Assembly: GCA_016213845.1 (NCBI GenBank)
Contig: JACQZN010000127.1
Location: 1 to 33,725 of the forward strand
Length of the DNA stretch: 33,725 bases
Direction of reading: 5' to 3'
Source of the DNA: Candidatus Wallbacteria bacterium
Lineage (GTDB): Bacteria; Muiribacteriota; UBA6191; JACPRK01
Shown here: in pieces, positions 15,227 through 25,405 of the stretch
How the letters are laid out: each line of letters starts with the position of its first letter
How positions within the stretch are numbered: the first letter of the stretch is position 1
Translations under genes and position numbers: made by a program
The notes under the pieces: model-generated
The model's input: only the letters and a program-made list of their open reading frames with translations
What the model was told of the DNA's origin: nothing
Databases searched by the model: none

Positions 15227-16420
15227 TCACCGCTTTGCGTCGAAGTGCAGGTGACGGATCATCCCCATATGCGACGGCGGCCAGTAGACCAGCAACCCCT
15301 TCCCCATCAACCCCCGTCGCCTCAGCGGGTTTCGCCAGAAGCGGCTGTCGGCGCTGTTGTTGCGGTTGTCACCCATCGCCCAGAGCTGATCCGCGGGGAG
15401 CTGGATCGGCCTGTCCTCGAGCTGTCCGACCTCGCCGAACACGTCGCGCTCCAGCTCGGCGCAGGCCTCCGAGTCCTCGTGGACGAACCGGAAGAAAAGA
15501 TCGACCTCGCGGGCGACGGAACCGAGCGCCGCGTCGTTGCGCGGGTGGATCAAGAGCTCGAGCGTCTTCGGATCGAAGTGATAGCTGCCGCGCGTCTTCT
15601 CGACCTCCTCCGGCTTGTCGACGCGCTGGAGGCCGCGGTCGGCCTGTTCGACCGAATCGAGCGCAAACTCGGGCAGCCGGTCGAACCTGGGGTTGATCGC
15701 CACGACATACGACTTTGCGCACCCCTTGGCAAGCGGCCACTGCGGCAACGCGCGCAGGTCGTAGCCGACTTCGGGCGGGACCGCCTGAATCGTCGGATCG
15801 AATAGCCGCTTCTTGAAGACCGTGTACTTCTCCGCCATCTTGCGCCCATTCCGGGTGACGACGCCGCCGCGGACTTCCAGGCTGTCGCCGCCGCGAGCGA
15901 TGAGCCGCTTGATGAAGTCCTTGCTGACATCGTCAGGAAACTCGAAGACGATGATCTCGCCCGGGTCCGGCTCGAAGAACCGGTAGGTCAGCTTCTCGAC
16001 CATGATGTAGTCGCCGGGAAACAGCGTGTTCTTCATCGAGCCTGTGGGGATGAAGAAGGTCTGGACCACGAAGGTTTGCATCACCAGCAGGATGATGAAG
16101 GCCTTCAGGATGCTCTCCACCCAGTCCCGCGCGGCAGACTTGTAGTAGAGGCTGAACTCGACGCCCATCGGATCGACTTGAAAGAGGTTGCGCCCGCGCA
16201 TCAGCGAGGCACGGAAGGCCGGCCGGTTCTTGACGGGGGCCAGCGCAAGCTCGGACACGGTGTGCCCGGAGTAGACGTGCCGGATAGCGAAGCCATCGAC
16301 GCCCGGCGCCTCGAAGACGGCTTCCGGCTCGCTCACGATGAAGTTGTTGTTGGCGAGCTGGCGGAATGTGTACGGGTCGCCGCCCAGGGAAACCTTCAGT
16401 TTTTCGAGGAAATCACTCAT
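15227..16420 (-). CDS. lepB: Signal peptidase I, enlarged
   Basis: A 397-residue type I signal peptidase; the family is usually about 200-320 residues. The catalytic Ser is S128 in IPTGSMKNTLFPGDYIMVEK and the general-base Lys is K171 in DFIKRLIARGGDSLEV. MGDNRNNSADSRFW follows near the C-terminus. One transmembrane helix precedes the serine (about 101-122). Two additions are unusual: about 95 soluble residues before the helix, and about 130 residues between the lysine box and the MGDN box. The ATG at 16420 overlaps the VWA gene stop within ATGAGTGA; a GTG at 16429 is also in frame. Being in a Bat-like operon rather than with lepA, it may serve envelope proteins made nearby. Confidence 0.92.
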   Translation of the reverse strand: MSDFLEKLKVSLGGDPYTFRQLANNNFIVSEPEAVFEAPGVDGFAIRHVYSGHTVSELALAPVKNRPAFRASLMRGRNLFQVDPMGVEFSLYYKSAARDWVESILKAFIILLVMQTFVVQTFFIPTGSMKNTLFPGDYIMVEKLTYRFFEPDPGEIIVFEFPDDVSKDFIKRLIARGGDSLEVRGGVVTRNGRKMAEKYTVFKKRLFDPTIQAVPPEVGYDLRALPQWPLAKGCAKSYVVAINPRFDRLPEFALDSVEQADRGLQRVDKPEEVEKTRGSYHFDPKTLELLIHPRNDAALGSVAREVDLFFRFVHEDSEACAELERDVFGEVGQLEDRPIQLPADQLWAMGDNRNNSADSRFWRNPLRRRGLMGKGLLVYWPPSHMGMIRHLHFDAKR

Positions 16421-18449
16421 GAGTGGCACTCGGGAGGTCTCGGGCTATCTGGCGTTCGAGATCGAAGACGAGCCAGGTCTCGGCCAGGATCAAGAAAATG
16501 GCGACGGCGAGCAGGAGGTCGGAGACGCTGAACGGCAGCCGGCCCGTCCAGGCGGCGCCGGAAGTCGCGGCGCCGAGCTTGGCCCGAGGAAACTGGCGAG
16601 TCAGCTCCGCGTCCGCGGGATACTCCAGTGCGGACTCGGACTCGGGCCATCGTACGACAAACCACTGAGTCGTGCGCCGGCCGGACAAGACGCGCTCGAA
16701 CCGGTAGAGCCCGGGGACTTCGGTCGCGTCGAAGCCGACGGAGAGCTGCTTGCCGCGCCGCTGGGGCGCCAGCGAATGAACGCGGCCGCCTGGCGCGACG
16801 ACCTGGAATTGCCCTGCGAACTCCTCGACGGGAACCGTGAAGCTGACCTCCTCGCCCGCGGTAGCCACGGTCAGCCCCTCGGGGGACCAGGCGAGCAAGC
16901 GGGACAGGAAGATGGGAAAGACGGGATGCAGTGGCAGATCGGAGCCCTCGAGGCCCACGCCAGCGTTGACGACGGTCAACAGGCCGCGGCCGAGCGGGCC
17001 ACTCACGACCGCCGGCGTGGCATCGTCGAAGGCGACCAGTGCGCTCTGGCGGCGGGGGCCGGGGCCAGGCTCGACGAGGAAACGGGCGCTCGACGCCACG
17101 GATTCCCAGGCGCGGCTGTCGACCCACCCGCGAGCGTCGCCCCCGCCGGCTCCACGCCATGGAGCGACGCCTTCGACCTTGCGGCCCAGGCGCATGGCGC
17201 CCAGCAAGTCGAACCAGTTCCGGTTGGCGGCGCCGACGTCTATCTCGTCAGGACTCAGGAAAGTGATCACGTTGCCGCCCCGGCGCGCGTGCTCCGCCAG
17301 GAGCCTGCCGTGGGTCGCGTCCAGCAGATCCGGCCGCAGCAGTACGACCAGCGATGCACCCTCCAGCCTCTCGGGCGCGTCGGTCACGTCGAGGGCGGCG
17401 CCTTCCAGGCCCCTTCTCAGAAAGAAAAGAGGGTCCCGCACCCCTTCACCCGGCGGCAGCGGACGTCCCGTTACTACCACGACACGTCGCTGCGCCAGCA
17501 CCTCGACCACCGTCTGCGCGACGTCGTCACCGGGCAACGCGTCCGGCTCGGTGCGTACGGAAACCGGGACAAACCCCGCCTTTTCGAATCGCGAGGCGAA
17601 GGCGACCTGAGTCGGTCCCGCACCCGCCGCGACGATACGCACTTCCTCGGGGCGGTCGGGCACCGAGAAGACCAGCTTGGCCCTGGACGGCGCGCCGTGG
17701 CGGCCCAACGTCAATCGGAAGGTCGCCGTATCGCCGGCCACAAGTCGTTCGGCGTCGGCGGCAATGGCGCCAACGGAGCGATTGGACACCCCGTCGGCGC
17801 GAAATGGGAACAGGAGCGTCTCACACTGCAGGCCGGCCAGCGGCCCCGTGGAGAACCGGCTGAAGTCGCTGAAGACGACCAGCTGCCGCTCCGAGCCAGG
17901 ACGCTCCTCGAAGGCCCCGGCCGCCAATCGGGCCGCGCCCTCGACATCAGCGGCGGCCGCGCTCGGAGCCGGTGCGACGACCGTCCGGAAGTCCTCGGGG
18001 CGGCCGCGGAAGCTCACGCGGGCGCGGGGCGCCAGGGCCACGACCGTGAGCGCGTCCCTGGGCGAGAGGCCCGCTGCCAAACGCCTCACTTCCTCCAACG
18101 CCTCCTGATAGAGAGTCCGGCCCTCGCGAGCGACCACGCCCATCGAGCCGCTGTTGTCCAGGACCGCCACGACTTGCCTGGGGCCGGCGTTCAAGAACTG
18201 CATCGACGGCGCCGTGAAGTAAGGCTGCGCGAACACGAGCGTGAGCGCCGCCGCCAGCCCCATCCGTGCCAGCAGCAGCAACCACTGGCTGATGCGAATG
18301 CGCAGCGAATGACGCTTGTGGAGCAACTTCAGGAACTCGAGCGTCGAGAACCGCACCCGCTGTACCCGACGATGGCGCAAGAGGTGGGTCAGCAGCGGAA
18401 TCCCCGCTATCAGCAGGCCGATCAGGAACGCCGGGTGGAGGAAGTGCAT
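16413..18449 (-). CDS. BatA-type membrane protein with VWA domain
   Basis: A 678-residue protein. The N-terminus (MHFLHPAFLIGLLIAGIPLL, then LRHRRVQRVRFSTLEFL) is the aerotolerance-regulator/BatA domain, with two membrane segments (about 5-24 and 56-74). A von Willebrand A domain follows, with the MIDAS DNSGSMG (98-104). A long beta-rich stretch and a glutamine-amidotransferase-like fold may fill the middle. A third hydrophobic segment is near the C-terminus (about 645-665). Such proteins accompany MoxR ATPases and DUF58 proteins and are thought to act in metal-dependent protein assembly or envelope stress. The start at 18449 immediately follows a repeat array, and no ribosome binding site is visible. 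It overlaps lepB by 8 nt. Confidence 0.87.
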   Translation of the reverse strand: MHFLHPAFLIGLLIAGIPLLTHLLRHRRVQRVRFSTLEFLKLLHKRHSLRIRISQWLLLLARMGLAAALTLVFAQPYFTAPSMQFLNAGPRQVVAVLDNSGSMGVVAREGRTLYQEALEEVRRLAAGLSPRDALTVVALAPRARVSFRGRPEDFRTVVAPAPSAAAADVEGAARLAAGAFEERPGSERQLVVFSDFSRFSTGPLAGLQCETLLFPFRADGVSNRSVGAIAADAERLVAGDTATFRLTLGRHGAPSRAKLVFSVPDRPEEVRIVAAGAGPTQVAFASRFEKAGFVPVSVRTEPDALPGDDVAQTVVEVLAQRRVVVVTGRPLPPGEGVRDPLFFLRRGLEGAALDVTDAPERLEGASLVVLLRPDLLDATHGRLLAEHARRGGNVITFLSPDEIDVGAANRNWFDLLGAMRLGRKVEGVAPWRGAGGGDARGWVDSRAWESVASSARFLVEPGPGPRRQSALVAFDDATPAVVSGPLGRGLLTVVNAGVGLEGSDLPLHPVFPIFLSRLLAWSPEGLTVATAGEEVSFTVPVEEFAGQFQVVAPGGRVHSLAPQRRGKQLSVGFDATEVPGLYRFERVLSGRRTTQWFVVRWPESESALEYPADAELTRQFPRAKLGAATSGAAWTGRLPFSVSDLLLAVAIFLILAETWLVFDLERQIARDLPSATHE

Positions 18450-18453
18450 GGCA

Positions 18454-18637
18454 GGCTTGAGGGGTGAGGCTTGAGGCTTGAGGGGTGAGGCTCGAGGCTT
18501 GAGGGGTGAGGCTCGAGGCTTGAGGAGTGAGGCTTGAGGGGTCAGGCTTCAGGGATCAGGGATCAGGAGTGAGAGAGGCCAGGGGCCTGCCGAAGCGGGG
18601 CGGCACCGCGCCTACTGACTACTGGCTACTGGCTACT
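18454..18637. repeat. GCTTGAGGGGTGAGG array and TACTGGCTACT repeats inside the Bat-like operon
   Basis: From 18454 to about 18575 there are at least six degenerate copies of GCTTGAGG(G/A)GTGAGG, ending in GGGATCAGGGATCAGG. From about 18612 to 18637 there is a CTACTGACTACTGGCTACT array. They occupy most of the 213-bp gap between the DUF58 and VWA genes. Confidence 0.8.
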
Positions 18638-18662
18638 TCCTTCCACCTTCCGTCTTCTTCCC

Positions 18663-19558
18663 CTAAATCCTTCGCCGGGCGCGCATGGCCAGGAAGCGGG
18701 CGAGATTGACCTCGAAGGGCTGATCGGTGCGAAAGAGCGCGTAGTCGATGTGACGGTACCTGCACTCCTGGGAGAGCCGGTGGATGTACTGCTGCATCGC
18801 GCTCTTGTACTTCTCCCGGATGATGCGGGGGTCGATCCAGAGGTTGCTGCCGGTCTCCATATCGATGAAGTTCGTGTAGTCCTCGAAGGGAAAGTCGATC
18901 TCCTGCGGCGTGAGCACGTGCAGCAAGATGAGCTCGTGCTTGAGGAACTTGAGGAACTTCACGCCCTGCATGATCCGGTCGTACTCGTCGAAAAAGTCGG
19001 AGAGCACGATCACCAGTGCCCGGCGCTTGATGTGGCCGCTGAACTCCTGAAAGATCCGGAAGAAGTCTGTCCGCTCGGCCGCTTCGTTGCGGTCGACGGC
19101 GCCCAGGATGCGCTCCAGGTGTGAGGGATGGCTGCGGGGAGCCACGGTCTGCCGCACGTGGTCGCTGAAGGTGACGATGCCGACGGAGTCTCCCTGGTGC
19201 AGGGTCAGGTAGGCCAGCGCCGCGGCCAGGTATCGCGCATACATCAGCTTGGTGAGCGCGCTTGCGCCGGCCTCTTCGGGGTAGGCCATCGAGTGGGAGC
19301 AATCGAGGAGGATGTACGCCCTGAGCGAGGTGTTCTCCTCGTACTGCTTGACGTAGTAGCGATCGCTCTTTGCGTAGAGCTTCCAGTCGATGTGCTTGAG
19401 CTCGTCGCCCGGGAAGTACTGGCGGTGCTCGGCGAACTCGATGTTGAAGCCGTGGAAGCGGCTCTTGTGCTCCCCGGCCAGAGTGCCCTCCACGACCATC
19501 CGCGCCACCAGGTCGAGGCGGCCGATCTGGGCGATGACGGACGGGCTGAGGTAACGCT

Positions 19559-19562
<4 letters not shown>
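18663..19562 (-). CDS. DUF58 protein (MoxR-associated)
   Basis: A 299-residue protein. The DUF58 hallmark PGDELKHIDWKLYAKSDRYY is followed by KQYEEN and a VWA-like site LLDCSHSMAYP. The N-terminus resembles the usual start (LSPSVIAQIGRLDLVARMVVEG). No membrane segment is seen, so it is probably cytoplasmic and recruited by MoxR. The GTG at 19562 overlaps the moxR stop as GTGA. DUF58 and MoxR genes are classic neighbours; the pair with the downstream VWA gene makes a Bat-like operon, although a repeat block lies between. Confidence 0.9.
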
Positions 19563-20548
<986 letters not shown>

Positions 20549-20679
20549 AGGGTTTCGTGGTGACTAGCGAAACGCAGGTCGGGTTCGGGCGGTAGCCGGG
20601 GCCGGGCAGCAGACAGTGGCCCGTGACATCCGGAGCTCGGGCCTCCTGCCTACTGTCTTGCCCTTGTCTCGCAAACCGC

Positions 20680-23418
20680 TCAGTTCTGGTCCGAGGCGCG
20701 GCCCTTGATGGCGCCCTTGCCCCGCTTGGCAGCGGCCTCTTCGATTGCGGCGTGGGCGGCGGCCAGCCGCGCCAGCGGCACGCGGAACGGCGAGCAGCTC
20801 ACGTAGTCGAGCCCCAGCCGGTGGCAGAACATCACACTCGCCGCCTCGCCGCCGTGCTCGCCGCAGATGCCGCACTTCAGCTTCTTGCGGACACTGCGGC
20901 CCTTCTGCACGGCCATCTCCATCAGGACGCCCACGCCCTTCTGGTCGATGGAGATGAACGGGTCGATCTTCAGGATGCCCAGTTCCACGTACTTCGGCAG
21001 AAACTTGAAGGCATCGTCCCGGCTGTAGCCGAACGTCATCTGCGTCAGGTCGTTGGTCCAGAAGCTGAAGAACTCGGCCTCCTTGGCGATCTCGTCGGCG
21101 CATACGGCCGCCCGCGGCACCTCGATCATCGTGCCGATCAGGTGCGGCACCTTCACCTTCAGCCGGGCCTGGACCTCGTCGGCCACCTTCACGGCCATCT
21201 GCCGCGTCATCGCCAGCTCCTCCGGAGTGCCGATCAGTGGAATCATGATCTCCGGCAGCACCTTCACGCCCTTCTTCGTCAACTCGCAGGCGGCCTCCAT
21301 GATCGCGCGGACCTGCATGTCGTAGAGCTCCGGGAACGTGATCCCCAGCCGGCAGCCGCGGTGGCCCAGCATCGGATTCAGCTCGTGCAGCGACTGCACC
21401 CGCGCCAGCAGCGTCTCGGCCGCGCTCAACTTCTTGGCGTCCTTGCCGTTCTTGCGAAGCTCTTCGATCTCCACCGTCAGCTCCGTCAGGTTCGGCAGGA
21501 ACTCATGCAGCGGAGGGTCGAGCAGCCGGATCGTCACCGGCAGCCCCTCCATCGCCTTGAAAATGCCGAGGAAGTCGTCCTTCTGCATCGGCATCAGCTT
21601 GTCGGCGCTCGACTGTCGGACATGCTGATCGTTCATGTTCAGAATCATCTCGCGCACCACGGGAAGCCGCTTCTCGCCGAAGAACATGTGCTCGGTCCGG
21701 CAGAGCCCGATCCCTTCGGCGCCGAAACCGCGGGCGCGCACGGCGTCGGGCGGCGTGTCTGCGTTGGTCCGGACCTTCAGCTTCCGGAACGTGTCGGCCC
21801 ACTGCATCAGCTCCGCGAAGTAGCGGTCCATCTTCGGAGAGACAGTCGGCGCCCGGCCCGCCACGACGCGGCCGCTGACGCCGTCGATCGTGATCCAGTC
21901 GCCTTCCTTGACGACACGGCCGGCGGCGGTGAACTGCTGCTTGTCGTAGTCGACGTGGATGTCACCGCAGCCCGCGACGCAGGGCTTGCCCATGCCGCGC
22001 GCCACGACGGCCGCGTGACTGGTCATGCCACCCCGGGCCGTCAGGATGCCCTTGGCGACTTCCATGCCGTGGATGTCCTCCGGGCTCGTCTCCAGGCGCG
22101 TCAGCATGACGGCCTCGCCCTTCTTGACCCAGGCCACGGCGTCATCGGCGCTGAACACCACTCGCCCGCTGACCGCTCCCGGAGAGGCCGGCAAACCCTT
22201 GGCCAGGATGTCGAGCTTGGCGCTCGGGTCAAGCGTGGGGTGCAGCAGCTGGTCGAGCTGGTCCGGGCTCACGCGCATCACGGCGGTCTTCTTGTCGATC
22301 AGGCCCGATTCCGCCATCTCGACGGCTATCCGCACCGAGGCCGCACCCGTGCGCTTGCCGACGCGGCTCTGGAGCATGTAGAGCGTGCCCTGCTGGATGG
22401 TGAACTCCACGTCGAGCATGTCCCGGTAGTGCTTCTCGAGCCGCTTGCGGATGTCGCAGAGCTGCTCGTAGACCTCGGGCATCTCCTCCTCGAGCGTCGA
22501 GAGCTTGGTGTCCTTGTCCTTGCCCGTGCGGTTGATCGGGTGCGGCGTGCGGATGCCGGCCACGACGTCTTCGCCCTGCGCATTCAGCAGATACTCGCCG
22601 TAGAAGCGGTTCTCGCCGTTGGAAGGATCGCGGGTGAAGGCGACGCCTGTACCGCTGTCGTTGCCCATGTTGCCGAAAACCATCGACTGCACGTTCACGG
22701 CGGTGCCCCATTCGCCCGGGATCTTGTAGATGCGCCGATAGTCGATGGCGCGCTGGTTGTTCCAGGAGAGGAACACGGCGCCGATGGCGCCTTCGAGCTG
22801 CTTCCAGGGGTCCTGCGGGAAATCGACCCCGGCCTCCTTCTTGACCAGCTTCTTGTAGGTCGTGACCAGCTGACGCAGCGCGGCGGCGGAGAGCTCGGCG
22901 TCGTACTTCACGCCCTCGGACTCCTTGGCCCGCGTCAGCTCGTGCTCGAACTTCTCCTTGGAGACGTCCAGGACCACGTCGCTGTACATCTGGATGAAGC
23001 GCCGGTAGCTGTCCCAGGCGAATCGCTCGTTATCGCTCTCGCGGCCCAGACCCTCGACCGAAGCATCGTTGAGGCCCAGGTTCAGGATCGTATCCATCAT
23101 GCCGGGCATCGAGGCGCGCGCGCCCGAACGGACGCTCACCAGGAGCGGCTTCTTAGGATCGCCCAGCACCCGTCCCATCGACTTCTCGAGGCGCTTCAGG
23201 TACTTCTTCACTTCGACGTCGAGGCCCTTCGGCCACTTGCGGCCCCCCGCGTAGAACGCCGTGCAGGCCTCCGTCGTGATCGTGAAGCCCGGCGGCACCG
23301 GCACCCCCAGATTGGACATCTCGGCCAGGCCAGCTCCCTTGCCGCCCAGCAGCTCCTTCATCTTGCCGTTACCCTCTGCCGAACCGTTCCCGAAGGCATA
23401 AATGATCTTCTTGGCCAT
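20680..23418 (-). CDS. ppdK: Pyruvate, phosphate dikinase
   Basis: A 912-residue enzyme that interconverts pyruvate, ATP and phosphate with phosphoenolpyruvate, AMP and pyrophosphate. The N-terminal ATP-grasp part shows GGKGAGLAEMSNLGVPVPPG, the swivelling domain GGMTSHAAVVARGMGKPCVAG with the phosphorylated H468, and the TIM barrel EGIGLCRTEHMFF and CGICGEHGG with the catalytic cysteine. Length and order are normal. The ATG at 23418 has GGAGG 10 nt upstream. The frame stays open another 666 nt upstream, but that stretch looks non-coding. It is transcribed away from the pilin-like gene. It could serve gluconeogenesis or pyrophosphate-linked glycolysis. Confidence 0.96.
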   Translation of the reverse strand: MAKKIIYAFGNGSAEGNGKMKELLGGKGAGLAEMSNLGVPVPPGFTITTEACTAFYAGGRKWPKGLDVEVKKYLKRLEKSMGRVLGDPKKPLLVSVRSGARASMPGMMDTILNLGLNDASVEGLGRESDNERFAWDSYRRFIQMYSDVVLDVSKEKFEHELTRAKESEGVKYDAELSAAALRQLVTTYKKLVKKEAGVDFPQDPWKQLEGAIGAVFLSWNNQRAIDYRRIYKIPGEWGTAVNVQSMVFGNMGNDSGTGVAFTRDPSNGENRFYGEYLLNAQGEDVVAGIRTPHPINRTGKDKDTKLSTLEEEMPEVYEQLCDIRKRLEKHYRDMLDVEFTIQQGTLYMLQSRVGKRTGAASVRIAVEMAESGLIDKKTAVMRVSPDQLDQLLHPTLDPSAKLDILAKGLPASPGAVSGRVVFSADDAVAWVKKGEAVMLTRLETSPEDIHGMEVAKGILTARGGMTSHAAVVARGMGKPCVAGCGDIHVDYDKQQFTAAGRVVKEGDWITIDGVSGRVVAGRAPTVSPKMDRYFAELMQWADTFRKLKVRTNADTPPDAVRARGFGAEGIGLCRTEHMFFGEKRLPVVREMILNMNDQHVRQSSADKLMPMQKDDFLGIFKAMEGLPVTIRLLDPPLHEFLPNLTELTVEIEELRKNGKDAKKLSAAETLLARVQSLHELNPMLGHRGCRLGITFPELYDMQVRAIMEAACELTKKGVKVLPEIMIPLIGTPEELAMTRQMAVKVADEVQARLKVKVPHLIGTMIEVPRAAVCADEIAKEAEFFSFWTNDLTQMTFGYSRDDAFKFLPKYVELGILKIDPFISIDQKGVGVLMEMAVQKGRSVRKKLKCGICGEHGGEAASVMFCHRLGLDYVSCSPFRVPLARLAAAHAAIEEAAAKRGKGAIKGRASDQN

Positions 23419-23622
23419 AGCGTTTTGTCCTCCGAAAGGGCCTCGTCGCACACCCGAAGCGGCATGCGCGGACCGCCCGGCCAGCGTATCACAGTGGTCA
23501 GCCGCGCGGCGAGAACTGGGGACGGACGGTGGAGGGCAACTGCAAAGCCGTCGGAATTCGGGTCCAGGCACCGGAAGCCCGGCCGGCCGACGGGACGACT
23601 GCCAGGTTTCAAGCGGGCTTCC

Positions 23623-23659
23623 AGAGCCAGTCCCCCTTTTCCGCCTCCGGGCTCGAGAC
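23623..23659. repeat. AGAGCCAGTCCCC dispersed element (copy 2)
   Basis: This matches 136-172 over 37 bases with two differences. It lies in the 290-bp gap between ppdK and the pilin-like gene. The upstream hairpin arm of copy 1 is not evident here. The rest of the gap (23419-23622) shows no gene. Confidence 0.7.
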
Positions 23660-23706
23660 ATTTCCGGGATCCTGACGGACGATGTCGCCGGGTCGAGCAG
23701 CTCAGG

Positions 23707-23712
23707 TATGAT
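23707..23712 (+). promoter_or_regulatory. -10 box (TATGAT) before the pilin-like gene
   Basis: TATGAT, one base from TATAAT, is followed after 7 nt by an in-frame GTG at 23720. No convincing -35 is seen at 16-18 bp. The same -10/7 nt/start arrangement occurs at 26780 and 32387. Confidence 0.4.
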
Positions 23713-23719
23713 GCCGGCT

Positions 23720-24232
23720 GTGAGGACGGCAGGACGCGGCGGCTGGACGGTGACCGAGTTCATGATCGTGCTCGTCGTCGTCGGACTGCTGGCCGCGGTC
23801 GGAGCGGCCAAGTACGCGGGAATGGCGGTCTCGGCCAGACGGCTGGCCTGTATCGAGAACCAGGGGGTGCTCGATCGAGCGGTCCGAGCCTGGGAGCATC
23901 GCCACCGCGAGCTTCCGGCGGGCTCCCAGCTCACCTTCGACCAGAACGGCCGCATCGTGGCCGTCGAGGGAACCGGTGCCGGCGAGAAGCCAGCGGACAA
24001 GGAGATCGCCAGCCTGGCAGCCAGCCCCGACCTCTTCGTCTGCCCCGAGCGGCTCCACGCACTCGGCGGCAAGGCCGCCCTCACCGAATCCTCCCGCGCC
24101 GGCGAAAAGGACTACACCTGGCTCCACTCCTCCACCCCCGACACTCGCCTGGGCAACAACCGCAGCGGCGCCTTCTGCCTGCACTTCGCCGACACCGGCC
24201 CCGACGACACCCCCGACACCCGCCACCGCTAG
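23720..24232 (+). CDS. Type IV pilin/pseudopilin-like protein
   Basis: About 170 residues. A short leader (MRTAGRGG if GTG starts it) is followed by the prepilin pattern G|WTVTEFMIVLVVVGLLAAVG, with Glu at +5 of the mature protein, so cleavage and methylation by a PilD-type peptidase is likely. The globular part begins with the helix AKYAGMAVSARRLACIENQG and includes two well-separated cysteines (C in VCPERL and near SGAFCLHF). I chose GTG 23720 because a TATGAT box lies 7 nt before it. ATGs at 23708 and 23711 are in frame but overlap that box. It is divergent from ppdK and convergent with four more pilin-like genes. Confidence 0.75.
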   Translation: MRTAGRGGWTVTEFMIVLVVVGLLAAVGAAKYAGMAVSARRLACIENQGVLDRAVRAWEHRHRELPAGSQLTFDQNGRIVAVEGTGAGEKPADKEIASLAASPDLFVCPERLHALGGKAALTESSRAGEKDYTWLHSSTPDTRLGNNRSGAFCLHFADTGPDDTPDTRHR

Positions 24233-24238
24233 GAAAAC

Positions 24239-24260
24239 CCGTGGCGTCTACCTGTACCGG
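24239..24260. repeat. CCGGTACAGG element (copy 1, reverse orientation)
   Basis: A 22-base sequence, the exact reverse complement of two tandem copies near 33581. It lies in the 52-bp gap between two converging genes and is bracketed by AAAACC and GGTTTT, which could pair. Confidence 0.7.
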
Positions 24261-24284
24261 TTTTTCTGCCGGTCCGGGAGAGGG

Positions 24285-24848
24285 TCAGGGTGTCTCGCGA
24301 GTATCGACGGCCACCACATTGGCGCCGACGAAGGTGTGCGTGATCGTCTTGCGGGCCAGGACGCGCCCATCGGCGGCCAGGCAGTTGCCCGTGACTGTCA
24401 GCGTGAATCTCACCGCAGAATCGAGCCTGGCCGGCTTCGCCAGGTTCGCCCGGACGAAGCCCAGGCCCGGCCGGGGCGCTGCCGGGCTGGCCTCGGGAGC
24501 GACGCGGAGGCTGTAAGTCATCCGCACGAGCTCGTGCGGCGCTCCGGCCGACTGGAGCTCGAAGCTGTGCGTGGCCTGGTCCTCGATCCAGAGGTCGCCG
24601 GCCGCAAGCGCCGGGTCCGGCGGTGGCTCCAGGAAGTTGATGAATCGCAACCCGCGCTGCCGCAGCCGTGAGAGCGCGTGATTCAAGCCCGAGGCCGCGG
24701 CCGTCGCCGCGCGTAACTCCGTGTCGCGGCGTGAGATCATCTTTCGTGTCCCGGTGGCCGAGTCGCCCATGGCCGCCAGCAGGGCCGCCACCAGGGCCAT
24801 GCACCCCACGGCGAAGAGCAGGACCGTCGCTCGGCGGTCACTTCTCAT
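24285..24848 (-). CDS. PilX/GspK-like minor pilin-type protein
   Basis: A 187-residue protein with a short basic start (MRSDRRA) and one hydrophobic helix (TVLLFAVGCMALVAALLAAM), then a soluble domain. It lacks the Gly|x4-Glu prepilin site of its neighbours, as GspK-type and some PilX-type proteins do. It is the last of four consecutive pilin-like genes, overlapping the one upstream by 11 nt. I infer the family from position and the N-terminus. Confidence 0.62.
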   Translation of the reverse strand: MRSDRRATVLLFAVGCMALVAALLAAMGDSATGTRKMISRRDTELRAATAAASGLNHALSRLRQRGLRFINFLEPPPDPALAAGDLWIEDQATHSFELQSAGAPHELVRMTYSLRVAPEASPAAPRPGLGFVRANLAKPARLDSAVRFTLTVTGNCLAADGRVLARKTITHTFVGANVVAVDTRETP

Positions 24849-25392
24849 GGTCGAAGTCGAGCGCTGAAAGCACGTAGCACTCGACGTCCTCCCCCGCGTC
24901 GTTCTTGCGGAGGATCGTCACCTGGTACTTGTAGGTCACGTAGCGCTCGCCCGGCCCCTCGAGGGGGAGCAGCTTGGTCGCCGCCGCCCGGGCGGTCAGC
25001 CGCATCAGGTCGACCGCCCGATCCTCCGGAGCCGCTTCGCTCCTGGTGATGGGCACAAAGGAGAGACTGGAGATGTCGACGGCGTTGGCGCCTGCCCCCG
25101 AGGTCACCAGACGCGCCCCCGACTGCTCGGGCGCCAGCGCCAGCAAATCCATCGAGGAAGTCGTGGCCGCAAGAAGCGACGCGGGCGCCTCCCTGAGCAG
25201 ACGGTCGACTCGCTCCCGGGCCAGGTCTTGATAGAGCGAGCGATCGCGCGCTTCCTCGTGCTCGGCGCGCCAGGCCGCCGACGCCCCCGATACCAGAAGC
25301 GCCGTCGCCCCCATCACCGTTACAGCGACCAGCATCTCCACGAGAGTCTGGCCGGCGCGGCCGGGCGTGAACGCCGCGCGGGGAAGTCCCAT
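24838..25392 (-). CDS. Prepilin-like protein (GspI/GspJ/PilV type)
   Basis: A 184-residue protein. The leader ends in GRAG, then QTLVEMLVAVTVMGATALLV with Glu at +5, a standard class III prepilin signal. The C-terminal domain is unrecognised. I chose the ATG at 25392, 13 nt after the previous TAA, with GAGG 7 nt upstream. An ATG at 25422 would overlap the upstream gene by 17 nt and has poorer support. Confidence 0.72.
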   Translation of the reverse strand: MGLPRAAFTPGRAGQTLVEMLVAVTVMGATALLVSGASAAWRAEHEEARDRSLYQDLARERVDRLLREAPASLLAATTSSMDLLALAPEQSGARLVTSGAGANAVDISSLSFVPITRSEAAPEDRAVDLMRLTARAAATKLLPLEGPGERYVTYKYQVTILRKNDAGEDVECYVLSALDFDHEK

Positions 25393-25405
25393 GGGGAGCC
25401 TCGCC

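Noticed and set aside
20623..24516. A 1297-codon open frame on the plus strand
   Set aside because: It is antisense to ppdK, whose motifs are unmistakable. Open antisense frames are expected in high-GC genes.
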